The notes beneath the pieces are model-generated. The model had not been told where the DNA came from. It was given only the letters and a program-made list of their open reading frames with translations, and did no database searches. This document shows, piece by piece, positions 24,855 through 36,826 of a DNA stretch of 64,000 bases. Origin of the DNA: Rotaria sp. Silwood1. Lineage: Eukaryota; Rotifera; Eurotatoria; Philodinida; Philodinidae. Position 1 is the first letter of the stretch. Each line of letters opens with the position of its first letter. The position numbers and the translations under genes are program-made. The DNA lies in contig CAJNOP010000040.1 of NCBI GenBank assembly GCA_905250075.1, forward strand, positions 665,907 to 729,906. The letters run 5' to 3'.

Positions 24855-27678
24855 AAATAACTTTAGATATATCACGCATGCTTGTTAGCAGCTGAATTTG
24901 TTGAATGAGTGAAAGAAGAAAAAAAAAAGAGAAGAGAGAGAGGTTATTGAGCAAAGCAATTCACCAAATGTCAATCAAAAACAAAAAAAAAAGAAGAAAA
25001 AGAATATAACACGTTAAATAAGTTATGATACTAAAGAATTGAATATACTCATGAGACGAAACTTTCTACTAAAAACTTGATTCCTCTTTAGGGAACAGTG
25101 ATTGAATGAACCTTACCAATCCACCATCTTTGTTCTTTGTTCAACAATAGATTTTTATTAATGGNNNNNNNNNNTATTGTTGAATAACATCAAGACTTGG
25201 CAACATATGGGATATTAATATTTGACAGAATTGCATTAGTGAAATTCAAATGGCTACTAGAATTTTCTCTTATTCTATAAGAAACAAAGAATAAACTAAT
25301 TTTAAAAATTCCTAAAAATACTGACGAAACTATTTAATATGAAGACTATTTCTCTCGTCACAAACCTAGTAGGATTTTCTAGTGTTTTGTAGAATTTACA
25401 GCTATAGAGCAGACTGTCGATGTTTTGCACTGTTTTAGTTGACACATGAATAGTATTCTATTATTAGTATGATGGGTTTTTGCTGCTTCAATTGTATAAT
25501 CAACAGTATAGTTATTAATAAATATAGATTAGACGATTTTTTATTACTCTTCTACATAATCTGAGTCGGTGATAGAGATGACAAGTGACTCTGAAAGATT
25601 TGATTGAAAACTAAATATTGAGGTTTCTCTAATTGACCGATTGCAGGATTGATTCAACCAAGATTATACATTATTACTAACTGCAGTTCAGATCAGGAAA
25701 TTGAGATAATTTATAATAAGCAAGTTCTAATTTGTATTGTAGCTCTACTTTGAAGCTTTTAAATTTTTCTAAATCAATGTATTTAACATACAGACACAAG
25801 AAAATCTAAATGAAACTTCATATGAGACGTAGATACATTTTACTGTTGATAATAAAGAATTGCCTTTTTGTTTCAATATGAACTAAATTGAGATTCTCTT
25901 ATTCGTTTTGGTCTCTGATAGAATTCACACTAAAGTTGTTTTTATATTGAACTTAAAGAAATTCATGGTTTTCTTTTTGTGGCATAACATGATCGTAAAA
26001 ACACAGATTACTAAACTAACTGGTTTATCATCTGTTTATAGTAGTAGGATTCAAATAGTTAATAATTTATCAATGAGTTTTAGATTGTAATTATTGACAA
26101 GTACAATATCAATACAATATAACAAAAAGGGGATGAATATTTATTATTTATACGTTCATGAATGTCAATTTTCATTGAGATTCTACGGAATTAATATACT
26201 AAATGTTAGAAAATCCGTTTATTAAGAACCCAAGAATAAATTAACATAAATGAGAGTTAACATAAACTGAATATTAAAAAAAAAGTAAATGATGGTTAAG
26301 AGGCTTTATTTTTCAAAATTTGGACGCATAGTTGCGAAATGTAGAGTTTTTCCTAAAGAAAAACAATAGTTTCGATAATAAAAATTTTTACTGTTCAGAT
26401 GTTTTTTAAAATGAAGTCTAGACTATCTTCGATTCTTTGATATCTTAAAAGTTTTAATTTATCATGTTTATTCGAATACAATCATATTTTAGAAATATAG
26501 TTTAAAATTCATTAGTCTTCTCATGGTTCTATCAACATATCTTTAGTTTATCATGTCAATTAATTATTGTATTTATTAAATTTTACTACAATTGTTTTTA
26601 TTTGCTTTACGTTTATATTATTTCAAAAATAAATATTACTAAAATAGAAACAATAAAAGAAATTTATGCAAAATCAAAAAAGTTAACTATACTTATTAAA
26701 AGTTTTACTTCATCGATCACAAAATTCAGTTTGAGTATATCGAAGTCTTCTATTGTTTGTATATTTGGAATTTTTACAGTTGAATAATGTATAATATTAA
26801 ATTCATACGACAAACAATTGCAAACATTAAAACATTTCGCACATCATAAAATAGTCGTATATTTGTCGGCGTTAAGTATCGAAAAAAATATACTATTTTA
26901 ATCCATTAGTGATATTTACATATCTATTTGTATGAGTTTATTTGCCTAAGACCAATAAATCGTGTTTTTTTTGTGGTACACATCAGACACATAAAGAGTA
27001 ATAGATACAAAAGTCATTGGGCAGTCTTTATTTGCAGAGTATATTTGATAGAAACTTGACTGAGAACTGCGGCTTTCACCCTGTCGCAGAATTTGTGTCA
27101 TTACATGACTCTATATATGATTTAATAATGCCCGTTCATAATCGAATTGTAGATCAATGGGCTTCATAAAAATATTCATAGCTCTATGGAAATGATACAG
27201 AAATTTACTTCGAAGAAATGTGTTAGATTCACATTCTAATTAGAAATGTTTATCGTAATTCGCTGAAGAGTTATAGATGGAAAAGGGTGTGAATTGTGAG
27301 CATGAAAGTTTGGCACATTTCCTAGAATTTAACTTCTATATCATTTTCATCGAACTGTTAGTATTTTTGTGAAAGGTAACTGACTCATAATTCGATCATC
27401 ATCCGGCATTGTTGAATCATACGTGGAGTCATGCAATGACATAACCACAACTCTTTATCTTGTTTCAATGAAAAGTTATTCGTAATCACACCTTGACGGA
27501 TTAACTTTTCTACCATGCTGTATTTTACACTTGCTAAATTTTTATTCAACTAGAACATAAATAGGATAATTTAAAAATTTATTTCCTACAATCAAAAGAA
27601 ATTCTATTTTCATTATTTATAATCATTTTATTGATTAAGTGTAGTAAAATCAAAAGGATCAAGTTCATTAAGAATAAA
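24855..27678. other. Gene-poor region upstream of CASKIN
   Basis: Apart from the 10-N gap, this is AT-rich DNA with no exon I can support. The CASKIN promoter or 5' UTR should lie just above 24854; A/G-rich runs occur at 24908-24945 and 24985-25010. The short frames at 25908..26090 and 26602..26787 lack coding bias. Confidence 0.6.
25165..25174. other. Short assembly gap (10 N)
   Basis: Ten Ns. The flanks carry 10-bp inverted arms, TTCAACAATA at 25140..25149 and TATTGTTGAA at 25175..25184, so the gap sits inside a possible hairpin. Confidence 0.99.
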
Positions 27679-27903
27679 TCATGTTTTTGAACTTGCATCA
27701 ACGATAGTATGTCCAATGACATTAATCGCTTGATCTTTTATTTTTTTTGCCATATCGCTACATAAGTTAAAAATTGACATTGAACTATTCGTTGATATAA
27801 TTATATCATCGTAAATATCCATTGTTGGTCTTTCATCATTCATTGATTCGATTTCTGACTTATTGTATAAAATTTTCTTAGCCATGAATAATGATTTTTT
27901 ATC
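27679..27903 (-). CDS. Possible terminal exon or 68-aa small protein
   Basis: An acceptor-like TTTTTTTTCAG ends at 27904, followed by an open frame to a TGA at 27679..27681. The frame can start at the internal ATG at 27885 (68 aa, MAKKILYNK...) or continue from an upstream exon I could not find. Composition looks coding (acidic, with NDERPTMDIYDD and CSDMAKKIKDQAINVIGHTI). No family is recognised. It could be the 3' exon of a larger minus-strand gene, or a relic. Confidence 0.3.
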   Translation of the reverse strand, partial: DKKSLFMAKKILYNKSEIESMNDERPTMDIYDDIIISTNSSMSIFNLCSDMAKKIKDQAINVIGHTIVDASSKT

Positions 27904-29269
27904 TGAAAAAAAAGAACAATGTATGATCTAGGTTTAAGACTTTATTATTTGCTTATATTAAGACTATGACAATTAATCTTCTCGTTTTTTTCTGTTTTCT
28001 GCTATTCAGATTTATTGATCATCAAGTTTTTTTCTTTTGTATGCATCAATGAGGCTTCAAGATAGTTAATTGAGTAACAAAACATGCAATGACTAAAAAT
28101 AACAACATGTCTATTCGACTAGCTACAAAAACAAATTCTTCAAACCAAAAAGCAAAAAGAAACGAACAGAAAATAGATGATGAATTTTTTTGTATGACAA
28201 AACACTTGTGATAAAAAAAGTGAATGACATGCTTCGTCAACATTTGATAACGATGGTTGGTTTAGGTTAATAATAGTCAGATATATTTCCATATGATTTA
28301 TAAATGTTTATTGTGCGTTATATTTTCATTTGAATAGTATATTCTGCAAGTATATGTCACGTAAGACGATATTGAAGGACAATACTAGAACTCAACTGGT
28401 GATTATTTGAAGAAAACAAATGATAAGATGACCATACAAAATAAATTACGTTACCTTAATTTTATTTAACGATCGTATACAAGAAAAAAAACTCATCATT
28501 AGATTGATCTAATCAACACAAATGATGTTTTAACAGGAAATCAGTGATGACAACAAAAGAGAACTACTAGAGACGCCCACTTTTCCTTTTTGAAGAAAAA
28601 AAAAAACATTTTTTTCGTTCATGATCTTTTCCTTGGTTAAATGAGCCTTATTTATGATTAGTTTGTTGGCCACTAGCATGCATAAAAAAATAACCGCATA
28701 TTCACTTATATGTTGCTAAAACCAATCTCTTTTGACTTTCTCTCGTTTTCAATCGCTTTGAATCACATCTAGCATGAAAGGGATTGAAAAAGAGAGAAAG
28801 ATACATGAAAGATAAAAAGACCACTCTTAGCAACACATAAGTTAGTCTGTGGTCATTTTTTATGTATGCTTGTTATCCACAAGCAAATCATGGATAAGAT
28901 TTGATGAGAGTTATTCACCAGAATTATACTTAAATAATTTATTCAGCATAAATACGATATTACATAAACGATTTGACAGAAATTATAACAATATAAAATA
29001 AATGGAGAAACATTTCTCAACCAAATATTCAGTTTGTTTTTTTTTGTTCTTAGAAGTTTGATTTATCTAATAAACGAGGCTCATATAGACAGACAAATGT
29101 TAAAAATTAAACTAAAAAATACAGCAACAGTCAGTTAGTTTTACTATTTTTGTACGCTTAGTACCATCCAACAATAACGAAAAAAAAAATTTAGTTGCCA
29201 ATTACTGTCATGTTCTGTCGTCATCACATAATGCTTTAACAGGATGAAATAAAACGTATGAATTTATAA
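27904..29269. other. Intergenic spacer with a foldback repeat
   Basis: 1.37 kb between the doubtful exon and the fucosyltransferase 3' end. Apart from the foldback at 28654..28891 I see no gene. The + strand is T-rich near 28045-28210, with an uninterrupted but unconvincing antisense frame. Confidence 0.6.
28654..28891. repeat. 238-bp imperfect palindrome (foldback/MITE-like)
   Basis: The left arm runs from ATGATTAGTTTGTTGG through TATATGTTGCTAAAACCAAT and CTTTCTCTCGTTTTCAATC. The right arm repeats it inverted: GATTGAAAAAGAGAGAAAG, TTAGCAACACATAAG, then AAGCAAATCAT. Arms match at roughly three-quarters of positions by eye, with a short loop near 28770. Such a fold is typical of foldback or hairpin MITEs; no coding capacity is present. 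Confidence 0.7.
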
Positions 29270-30793
29270 CTATTTCATAATCCATGTACCATTTTTATCT
29301 TTTTTATAAGCATGACATTGCGTATTTCTATTCCAATATTGATCAATATGTTCTAATGATTGTTGTTTATGATCTTTATCATCAAGAAATAGTTTTAAAC
29401 AAAGTTCACACATATATTTTGGCATTTTTATATGAAGTGCATATTGTCGCCATTGAAAATATTCTAAATAAGCTGTTGTATTTTTATCAAGATAATCAAT
29501 ATATGTAGCAAGTTCACGTGGTGTTGTAAAATTTCGAACATCAATATATCCTGTTGACGGAATATAATGATCATAACGTCCCCAACCAAGTACAACTGGT
29601 ATAATTTGTGCACTTTCAAGTGCAAGAAAGAATTTTTCTGTTACATATTCTTCACATAAACTATTTTCAAAAGCTAAATAAAATTTATATGTTGAATAAG
29701 CAAATTGACGACAATTGGGAACTTTAGGACATGGTCGTCCACACTTGCCATAGACATCAACAGATATATACTTTTTTAATTCATTAATATAATGTAAACG
29801 ACTACTTGAACCACCACAATTAGACACAATAGCAACAAGAATTTTGCCAGATATTTTTGTTTTTAGTATTGATTCAAAATTATAATTTGGATATATTTTA
29901 TAGTTAAATAACCAGAAAAAATTTCTTAATGTTGTTGCTGTTATATCTGAATCAGGTCGATATGTTTGAGTATAATTAAATATTCGACCATGTTGTTCCG
30001 AAGATAAAGTTGGTGAATGCATTGGTGATTCTTTTAAAAAGAAAATAAATCTTTGATTTGAATGACGTGTTATATTATTTAATTTTTTATAATTAATCGA
30101 TTCTCGAATATGAAGTAGTGATGCATCACTTTGTGAAAACAATTTATGATCAATTGTAACATGACATGCATTAACTGATATAGGGCAATTATTTGAATTA
30201 AGATCATTTGCATAAACACCATTTTCATTTGCGTTATACCAATATGCACTACCAAAAAATTTTGTATAATAAAGTATTAATTTTGTTTTATTTGGCCATG
30301 AGTAATTAATTGTTTGAATTGGTGTCTGTAATGATTGAAGAATAAAATCAAGAATAGAATTTGTTTTAATATTATTAATTTTTTTAATATAATCTATCCA
30401 ATAATTTCGTATACGTATTGTTATTTCTGTTTGATTATTTGAAAATATTGTATAGTAAGGTATTGGTTGATTATAGTAAAGTTTCATCGTCAAAGGATAA
30501 AATATTGCTTGTGAGTTAATTGGAATTTGATTCAAAATATGAAATATTGGTTCATTTTCTAATAAAGTTTTATTTGTAAGTAAAAATAAAAAACATTCAG
30601 GACATTGTTCAATATATTTTAAAACTGGATTTGGTATCGATAAATTATTTTTAAGGAAATTTTCGTTATTATTTCTTTTTATTGATATAAGTGAAAATTC
30701 TATTCGATTTTGATATATATAAAGAAATATCGATAGAAAACCAATCAATGCAAATAAATAAATAATGTAAGAAAAGTATTGCAGAAAATTCAT
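29270..30793 (-). CDS. Alpha-1,3-fucosyltransferase-like protein, GT10 family
   Basis: An intronless 507-aa type II membrane protein: short N-terminus, signal anchor at about residues 7-27, then a lumenal domain with many N-x-S/T sites. The GT10 donor-binding block is clear: VAIVSNCGGSSSRLHYINEL, then DVYGKCGRPC, then YKFYLAFENSLCEEYVTEKFF and IPVVLGWGRYDHYIPSTGYIDVRNF. GT10 enzymes transfer fucose from GDP-fucose to GlcNAc of N-glycans or Lewis-type antennae in the Golgi. Acceptor choice cannot be read. The N-terminal stem is longer than in vertebrate FUTs (about 300 residues before the GT core). Codon use matches neighbouring host genes, so recent transfer is unlikely. Confidence 0.9.
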   Translation of the reverse strand: MNFLQYFSYIIYLFALIGFLSIFLYIYQNRIEFSLISIKRNNNENFLKNNLSIPNPVLKYIEQCPECFLFLLTNKTLLENEPIFHILNQIPINSQAIFYPLTMKLYYNQPIPYYTIFSNNQTEITIRIRNYWIDYIKKINNIKTNSILDFILQSLQTPIQTINYSWPNKTKLILYYTKFFGSAYWYNANENGVYANDLNSNNCPISVNACHVTIDHKLFSQSDASLLHIRESINYKKLNNITRHSNQRFIFFLKESPMHSPTLSSEQHGRIFNYTQTYRPDSDITATTLRNFFWLFNYKIYPNYNFESILKTKISGKILVAIVSNCGGSSSRLHYINELKKYISVDVYGKCGRPCPKVPNCRQFAYSTYKFYLAFENSLCEEYVTEKFFLALESAQIIPVVLGWGRYDHYIPSTGYIDVRNFTTPRELATYIDYLDKNTTAYLEYFQWRQYALHIKMPKYMCELCLKLFLDDKDHKQQSLEHIDQYWNRNTQCHAYKKDKNGTWIMK

Positions 30794-31159
30794 ATATAAG
30801 TTTTTTTTGTATTATTGTTCTTATAGTGAGATGTACCATAGGTTTTTTTCGTTGTGTTCAAAAATCTAAACTATATAAAAAAAAAAAAAACAACTTATAA
30901 ACCAATGAAATGTGAGCCTTGTTACGTTCTATTCAGTTGTAAAACGTTGAAGAACAGAAAAAAGCTCTTTCACAACCAAGAAAAGAAAAAAAAAGCCGAG
31001 TAATTATTAAAAAACAACTGCTTGCTTTTATAAATGCACATGTACGCACCATTGTGTACCAATGGCAACGGCAAAAACTAAATAAAGAACAATTGTAACT
31101 TTTAGAGTTTTGATTTCTTATTTATTTTCAAGAAATATTTGAATTTAGATATACGATAA

Positions 31160-31270
31160 GAATTAATTTGGAATTATCAACCATGCAATAAATTAGGCTT
31201 ATTTAAATTTGATGAAAATTTATTAAATTTACATACTTTAGAAGATTATTATGATTTAAATCATAGATAA
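31160..31270 (+). pseudogene. Orphan 37-codon coding-like frame
   Basis: Reads ELIWNYQPCNKLGLF, KFDENLLNLHTLEDYYD, LNHR, then TAA, with the A/T-ending codon bias of real exons here. An AG lies just before it (ATAAG). No upstream exon is visible within a few hundred bases. It may be the last exon of an unseen gene or a fragment left by duplication. Confidence 0.2.
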
Positions 31271-34200
31271 TCTGAATTATAAAACTATTTAATCTGTACT
31301 AAATTCTGAACTTATTCTTCATGTTCATTCTTTTTTCTATTATTAATGTGAAATATATCCATGATTCATACATTCTTTAACAAATATACTGTTATTCGAT
31401 ACAATATTTAAATATGAAGCAGTTGAGATGTTAGCTGTTTGGAGCTCTCTATTGACATATGCTGAGACCTTCATATCAATATCTATGAAGAAAAAACTTC
31501 ACGTCAGTAAGAAAAAATGTAATACGATCATAATCCTTAAGATTTGAGATTCAGGAGACATCTTGTCTAATTAGAGAATTTAAAAAAAAAAATTGAAGCC
31601 TTACATGCAAAAAAGTATACTAATCTTTGAGTTACCGACGACGCATTTATGCGCCGCGAGCATAACTATTGTGTCAACCTAACTCAATCGCTGATAATGT
31701 ATATTTTTTTGTATGCACTCGCATAAAAGCAACCGTCGAGCAATAGAAGCTTTTATATCATCATTTTTCTATAGTACACATTAGATTCGAATCAAAAGCT
31801 AGTTATAACGACTTTTCTGAAAAATTCTTCTTCATTTTTTGGGTCAGTAACCAAAGGTTTGATAAATATAAAATAATTTCATAATATATACTAACAGGTG
31901 GTACGAAAATTTCTGAACAAATGTTTCTTTGATTGATCTAGAGATTACGTAATTCAGTAGAAAATTTGAAGCATTTCATTAAGAAAGAGAATTTCGTGCA
32001 CTTTTCGAACATATGCTCGTAATTTCATAGGTTAAGAGCTATGAGTGAATTTTTGATGGACTCGAAAATAAAACGTCGATGCAAATAGTTGAATTAACAC
32101 ATTTAAAAATGATTAAGTTTGATTATAACTCATTGAAAATTGGTTATGCGTTATTGCTTTTGGCATTTTCTTATTGGTGTCACAAGGGTGTTAAATTCAG
32201 TTTAATTTCACCTGCTTTTGCTTGACTAAATCACATTCTGAACTTATTCGAATCAGCATCTAGACAACATCTGCACGTCTTTCACATTGATAGTGCCCTT
32301 GTTGAATATCTTATATTACAATTTTTTTTTTGCATAGCGTAAAGAACGAGACAATTCTCTATAAAGTGAGCTAAGATCTGAAAGTTCCACAGCAATCATT
32401 CAGAAAAAATCGAATTGATTTTGTAAATCTAGAAAACAAGCAGTTTCAAAGACGTCAATGTATCTTTTACTAAAAGTCTTTCTATTGATGAAAGCGTTAC
32501 AGAAAACTAATGATTAGGTCATCATTTTATTCAGAAATATTCTCTCTTTCTTTCAGTGTATGTGCAATTAAGTTCTATTTCGTCAGAGCTTTCAAAGATA
32601 AGCTTACAAATCCTACCTTATGAGTCTTACAGAAATTTTACATAAAGGCAAAAAAAAATCTCATTCTAACGCAATACTTTAAATTTTCTGCTGATCTCTA
32701 TAATAGATCAATCAATGAAAGAACACATGTTGTCTTGAATTCTTTGCATCACTCATTATTATCCAATTCGACAGAACTATTATACGATATTCTATTCCAT
32801 TTTCATGCTATCGAAACTATAGAAATTAAATTATGTTGCCTAAGTTAAACAAAATAATAATCAACTAGTCATATATAGTTGATGAAAATTTTTTGCCACA
32901 ATAGAAACGTCAATATCGAAATATATGCTTGCCATCCATGTATAATTCTTTGATATAGAAATAATTTTTATAAGATCAATAGATGCCAAATTTAGAATTT
33001 ATGTTATTGTTGATCTTATCTTATTCATGCATACATAACGACTTATGACACATCTTTAGCCTTATATATGTTTTCTGATATATTTCATCGTCATATGTTG
33101 TATTTATAACATGGAAATTTCGATGCATATAATTAAAACGCATGTTTCTTTCTTGTTCCTATGACTATGTTGTACTATTTGAAATAAAATCAGTTGAGTA
33201 AGCTGCATGTGAAGAAAAAAAATGATTCAACGAATCGCTGCAAACCATGATGAAAAAATCCATTATAGTGATTAACGTACTACACGTAAGAGATTTTTTT
33301 CAGTGCTTACACCTTAAAGCCATACATTAACATATACTTTCTCATAAAATACTTTTACTGCAAAGAAAAATCAAAGATAAATAAATGTTGATGAATTCGC
33401 TAGAAGCCTAACAGTAATGTTACAATAAGGTTTAATTACTTTATTATTTTTTATGTTTATACATCGTATGTGTAATGTATAAAGAACTAGTTTGATTATA
33501 GTTACGTATTGTTCAAATTTTCCATGATGCCATTTTTGATGGAAACGTTCGATGTGATTTTTTTCAATCTTGCTGAATTCTTGAATATTTCAAACTTGAA
33601 TGAAATAGATGTTATTTTAATTAGACATGAAGAACTTGAAGTGTTTGATCTTTTTATATATGATGTGAATTAGAAATACCAATTTGTTTATGATGTACTT
33701 ATTTATAGCAGAATTTTATTTGATTTTTCATCTCTTAGAAGAATTATTTTCATAGTGAAAACAGGTAAATGTTGTAATATATGTTATAATATATCCATAC
33801 TATGAAAAAATTTACTCGTAGTTCATATTGAATTTAATAGTTTTTCTGAAATTCATAAAACGTTTTCTTCAAATATGAAGTTATTAATCAAAGTTTTAAT
33901 TCATGTTTCAAACTTAATTATTTTTTGTACAAATATGTAGTATTTACTCATTGTTTTTCAACTAATAGGTTAATTAAATCTTACAATTCATACAAAAGAT
34001 AAAAACTCAATGTCTCATATGATATCGAATATACATTTCAAATGACTAAAAGTAGAGAAGAAACTCACTTGTATGAAATAAATATTTTCAAATTATCTTT
34101 ACAGATATCATATGGATATTATACTTTTAAAATATTTTTAATTTTTTACGCATGATCAAGATGAACTTTCTTTAAGAATTTTCAAATTTAATTTATGTAA

Positions 34201-36469
34201 TGTCATTGAATATAATGACCTAGAAAAAAAATTCCTATATTAGATATTAATAATATAATGTTTTTTTTTCTTCCATGACTAATATATCTTCATTATATGT
34301 CAGTTGAGTTGTAAAAATTCAGACAATACCTCGAGACATTTTGCATGATCTTACTTTTATTATACTATTAAATAAGAATATCTTATTATAAACAATAATT
34401 TCTATTCATAATTATAAAACAAAGATAATCAACATGCATGATAACTTATTAATATGTATCATTCAATATTTATGTTATTATTGATTTAAAATTAACTTTT
34501 TATTATCATATCAAGCAAAATTTTATAAACTAACTTTTAGATTTAATTGAAGTCCTGTAAGATCATCGGAATCATTCGAATTGGAACATATCGAAAAATC
34601 ATATGTCGAGAAAAACCAGGTTTCAAACATCAAATTATACCGCAAGATTTTAGATCTGATATAAAATTTTTCTACTTCTATTATAATATAAACATATGCC
34701 ATATATATTTTTCATAAATTCTTTTTTTTAAAGATAAAATCTGACGATTCTATCTCACTTTGTCTTTTCCATAAGAATTCAATGTCAATACGAAAAAAAA
34801 GAAAAATGTTGAAAGAAAATAACATTCCCGAGAAGAATATTAATTAAGTGAAAGTTCTTGTCAAGAGTAAATATTTTGTTTATATAAGTCTATCTAATAG
34901 TATGCATCGTTTATATTTTTACACGCACCAAATGAATTCTTTTCCAGATACTGTTAAGGCTCCACTTTTACGGCCCATTAAAACCAAGATCTTATATAAT
35001 ACAAATTACATAAATGATTAACTATTAGTGATAACATTTTATTCTTTCAAACAAAAGAAAAAAGAAAATTAATAAATAATTGACTCAAACTTCTAATAAC
35101 TTTTTATTGAACTATTTTATAATTGACAGTATTAAATTTCCAATAGTATCAATAAATTATTTATATTCATGGTGATATTTTGAATCTAAAACGAAACAAG
35201 AAATACAAGACAATGACTAACTATTCTACTCATAGGTCACACACATATATCTCTATCATATATTGTATGATTAGTTCGAATGCAAGTTTTTTCAATAACA
35301 AAAATAAGAAGCAGTAGCTTTGTTCACTTTTTTTTTAACTACAAAAACAAAAATATATGAGAATTAATATTCGAAATTATGCAATATCATTCTGTCTTAC
35401 TTGACTTTTTTCTCATGATAAAATCCATTCCGATTGACGGAACATCAAGGGTATACAACATTGGATTCTTTTTTTAGACAATTATACTTTTTTTCATCAC
35501 TAATTTGGCTCAAATTTCTTATGAGTATTCATCGATGATACAGACATACAGTCATAGCCCACCAACTATTAATAGTCTGCGTGACGAGTTAAAGAAAATA
35601 GATAATGAAACGGGAATACTGCTGTTCGATCAGAACAACACAAACAGTACGCATTAGTAGGAATCCAGTATTTATCACGTAGAAAACGCCTTGACGAAAT
35701 CAAATGAGTGATAGACAGAACAGTAGATAGATAAAAGATATGTATATATATATATGTAGATCAATATAGATATATTGAATTGATGTTTTTTTTTCTTTTA
35801 ATGTCTTTTGGTCGCCATCTAACAACATGATAGTAGAGCCGTCATCTAGTGTTGACGACCTATAGCATTTCTGTAATAGGCTTATACCATTATTCTGATG
35901 AATATTTCATAACTATTAGGAATATAAAAGGCGAAAAGGAAGAGAAAAAGGGAAGACGAATGCACGAAAGAAAAAAAGTAAAAGAAAGCTGACTGTTTGT
36001 GTGTAAAATGACACAAGAAATACACCTGTTATTGATCGCCCTAAATACACTCACTAGCTAACAAATACACAATAGCATTTTTTGTATGTTATATAGTGAA
36101 AAAAAAAACAAAGAATAAAATCGTCTATTATCTCCATATGTAAGATAGTTCATTTAATAAACACATCTTGTTAACGTTTCAGTAGTTTTTTTGTGAGTAT
36201 AATAATATATGACTGACAGTGGCAAAAATAAGATGATGATCGTCGATTGTAAATTGATAAGACTGTTGTCGTCGGATGTTTTCTTTTCTACTACACTTTA
36301 CATAAATGCAATTAGACATTTATTTCTCATCAATACAGCACCTTACTATATGGTATCTTTCTATATTGTAGGCTTTTTTTAAGCTTTCTTTTTCTTTTTT
36401 CTTGTTTTCTTCATCATTTTGTTTCTCTTTATTCTATATTTTCAGCGGAAGAGAAACCCAAACAGAAGG

Positions 36470-36605
36470 AGAGTAATAAAAGAGAGAGAGAGAGAGAGGG
36501 GAGAGACGGAGAGGATCTCTTTCTCTCTTTCGCTTTTTTCAAAGCATACATATCATCTATTCTTACTCTGTATGAGTCTCTTTTCTCTCTCTCTCTCTTT
36601 CTTCT
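36470..36605. repeat. GA-rich / CT-rich low-complexity tract
   Basis: AGAGAG units at about 36482-36510 followed by CTCTCTCT at 36580-36600. The opposing purine and pyrimidine runs could pair as a hairpin. It lies just upstream of the GPCR start, probably in its 5' UTR or promoter. Confidence 0.7.
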
Positions 36606-36826
36606 GCCTTCGTTGTTTTCTGTTAAAAATAACAGGAAAAAAAAGAAAAGAAAACTTCACACACACACACATACAAACATATAATCGATGTATCCTCGTA
36701 CAAAATGAAATGTAATGATCTACATTTGAGTGATTGAAAGATTATTTGTCTGTAATAAATCATTTGGGATAAAACTACAATGACGAAACTTGCTCTTTTT
36801 TTTTCTATCATTATAGAGTTATAATC

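Larger units (their letters stand above)
30794..36826. other. 6-kb gene desert before the GPCR
   Basis: AT-rich throughout, especially 33.4-35.2 kb, with homopolymer runs. The only stretch with coding-like bias is a 37-codon frame at 31160..31270. A purine/pyrimidine microsatellite lies at 36470-36605 and a TA run near 35742-35755. Near 35520-35690 GC is somewhat higher. An acceptor-like TTTTCAG at 36439-36445 and another (CATTATAG) ending at 36815 suggest that one or more non-coding 5' exons of the GPCR lie in the last kilobases. Confidence 0.5.

Noticed and set aside
28046-28243. 65-codon hydrophobic minus-strand frame
   Set aside because: Phe/Leu-rich because of T-rich DNA; no splice site links it to the exon at 27679.
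36419-36715. 98-codon + strand ORF before the GPCR
   Set aside because: It runs through the GA/CT microsatellite; composition is repeat-driven and no motif is seen. More likely 5' UTR or promoter.
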